A stretch of 64,000 nucleotides of DNA from Nothopassalora personata. Lineage: Eukaryota; Ascomycota; Dothideomycetes; Mycosphaerellales; Mycosphaerellaceae. Location of the stretch: the NCBI GenBank assembly GCA_033816765.1, contig CM066296.1, positions 744,001 to 808,000 on the forward strand. The letters run 5' to 3'. The notes under the pieces were generated by a model. That model searched no databases, was not told the origin of the DNA, and saw only the letters and a program-made list of their open reading frames with translations. Below, in pieces: positions 63,102-64,000 of the stretch (the first letter of the stretch is position 1; each line of letters opens with the position of its first letter). Position numbers and translations under genes: made by a program.

Positions 63102-63226
63102 CGGTGAATTACTCCCACGGGGACAATTATGTCGTTTATTACTCCTATAGGGACAATTATGTAAAAATTACTCCTATAGGGACTTATAGGGATGCCAAAT
63201 TACTGCTATAGGGACATATTATAGCA
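63102..63226 (+). repeat. Left 125-bp terminal inverted repeat
   Basis: Matches the reverse complement of 63557-63681 with scattered mismatches, the inner 60 bp being nearly identical (through GGGATGCCAAATTACTGC). Contains four ATTACTNCNNNNGGGAC subrepeats. Confidence 0.88.
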
Positions 63227-63556
63227 ATCTTCATTTTTTGCACCTATAACATAGTTAACTAGTGTTTCTATAGATGCTAAATATACTATAGTATATTGAT
63301 GTTGCTCCGAATGTCGGCTCTCGACTATATATCCGCATTATATATCTTAGATAAGCCCTATCTTACTTGTTGTGTCGTTCTTGCTCCCCGAGCTACTCTT
63401 TACCTACTCGTAACTTATATAAGCTACGAGCTGCGATACAAGCTACGAGCTGCGAGTCGTTGGGATTAAAACGTACTACTATTATTTAATATGCTCGTAT
63501 GAGCTAGTAGAGCATATTAAATAACAGTAGTACATAAAGAAGTCGTAAAGAGCGAC

Positions 63557-63681
63557 TGCTATAATGTGTCCCTATAGCAGTAATTTGGCATCCCTATAAG
63601 TCCCTATAGGAGTAATCTTTGTATAATGATCCCTATAGCAGTAATTTCTGACATAATTGTCCCTATGGGAGTAATTCACCG
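63557..63681 (-). repeat. Right 125-bp terminal inverted repeat
   Basis: Reverse complement of the left repeat. It ends at GGAGTAATTCACCG, immediately followed by TTTGAATAAT. Confidence 0.88.
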
Positions 63682-63804
63682 TTTGAATAATCCCGAGTCG
63701 ATACGTGAACGTCCCGTTGACAATTGAGAAGCGGAGCAATATATCCTATTACATGGAGACTAGCTTGCCTCCATTCACACAATATGAAGCAGAGCTTCAG
63801 ATAG

Positions 63805-64000
63805 CGGCTGGCTACTGAAACTCGGCGCGTCAGCCACGAACAGCAGCTCTTCAAGGCGAACATGAAAAGAATCCGCAAGCTACTTCTAGTCATCGATCTC
63901 ATGACAGTCTCCGGCACAGCCACTGGCAATAGCTTGTATGCAGGCATCGACCTCGAAACCTTGGAGAACCTCAACGCGCTTACCAATCTCACTCTCTGCG
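63805..64000 (+). pseudogene. Partial F-box/LRR-like frame, probably broken
   Basis: A plus-strand frame runs from codon 63805 to the window edge: RLATETRRVSHEQQLFKANM, then KRIRKLLLVIDLMTVSGTAT and ENLNALTNLTL. The IRKLLLVIDL and LENLNALTNL spacing resembles the start of leucine-rich segments in fungal F-box proteins. The same frame is open upstream to about 63721 with one TAG at 63802-63804 (TTC AGA TAG CGG CTG), and it reads sensibly on both sides. Either translation starts at ATG 63862 or the gene is broken, possibly beside the element insertion. The rest lies outside the window. Confidence 0.35.

Larger units (their letters stand above)
63102..63681. mobile_element. Mutator-like non-autonomous foldback element (MITE)
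   Basis: Terminal inverted repeats of 125 bp (63102-63226 and 63557-63681) share the outer CGGTGAATTACTCCCA and match over most of their length. They are bounded by TTTGAACAAT (63092-63101) and TTTGAATAAT (63682-63691), a 10-bp target duplication with one mismatch. Such duplications and long repeats are typical of Mutator-like elements. Each arm is built from subrepeats of the type ATTACTCCTATAGGGAC. The AT-rich 330-bp core has no transposase frame, so it needs a helper in trans. The core also holds a 24-bp hairpin (63473-63496 against 63510-63533) and a 16-bp direct repeat (63421 and 63440). Confidence 0.85.

Noticed and set aside
1..64000. CRISPR array or prokaryotic operon structure
   Set aside because: Introns, fungal-only families and monocistronic genes show eukaryotic DNA. 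No spaced direct repeats of CRISPR type were seen.

Overview
This window looks like nuclear DNA of a filamentous ascomycete (Pezizomycotina). The genes are split by many short introns of 46-107 nt with GTRNGT-type donors, and they include fungal families: a HIR-complex Hpc2, Gup1-type MBOAT acyltransferase, HET-domain remnants, a GPI-anchored wall protein, an aspartic-protease-like membrane protein and a MACPF protein. Dothideomycetes is my guess from overall style, but nothing here proves it. Exon and intron positions were read by hand from frame continuity and splice signals.

Layout: 1-4.1 kb holds a PPR-like mitochondrial protein (minus, cut by the window edge) divergent from mitoribosomal uS2m. 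4.5-13.8 kb is a housekeeping block: Hpc2, Rba50/RPAP1, acyl-protein thioesterase, Vps71/Swc6 and a kelch protein. 14.4-16.7 kb has small, poorly resolved membrane-protein genes on the minus strand, one with an in-frame stop. 17.7-26.8 kb has a MACPF protein, a secreted GH3 hydrolase with its 3' end almost touching it, Gup1, and Arp4 divergent from Gup1. 27.1-29.6 kb holds two adjacent decayed HET-domain genes. 30.6-32.9 kb has eIF3e and mitoribosomal mL49 back to back with a 76-bp shared promoter. 34-39.4 kb has an unknown protein, a GPI-anchored wall protein and an A1-peptidase-like membrane protein. 40-43.7 kb is the exportin Msn5. 43.7-47.9 kb is a gene-poor gap. Then come a C2H2 zinc-finger protein (47.9-49.4), a GTPBP1/2-like GTPase (51.6-54.2), an Arg/Ser-rich single-pass membrane candidate (56.1-57.0), a frameshifted DJ-1/PfpI gene (58.1-58.8), a tandem DsbA-like/GST-kappa-like protein (59.5-61.2) and a conserved-looking unknown (61.7-62.5). 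The right end carries a 580-bp foldback element with 125-bp terminal inverted repeats and a 10-bp target duplication, followed by a partial, probably broken F-box-like open frame.

How they relate: most genes are independent housekeeping units arranged as divergent pairs with short shared promoters. Three encode chromatin factors (Hpc2 of HIR, Vps71 and Arp4 of SWR1 and related complexes), and two mitoribosomal proteins each share a promoter with another gene. I found no biosynthetic cluster, CRISPR array, rRNA or tRNA. The most unusual pieces are the Mutator-like foldback element, the decayed HET pair, the in-frame and frameshift lesions at 16.3 and 58.2 kb, and the coding minisatellite in uS2m.
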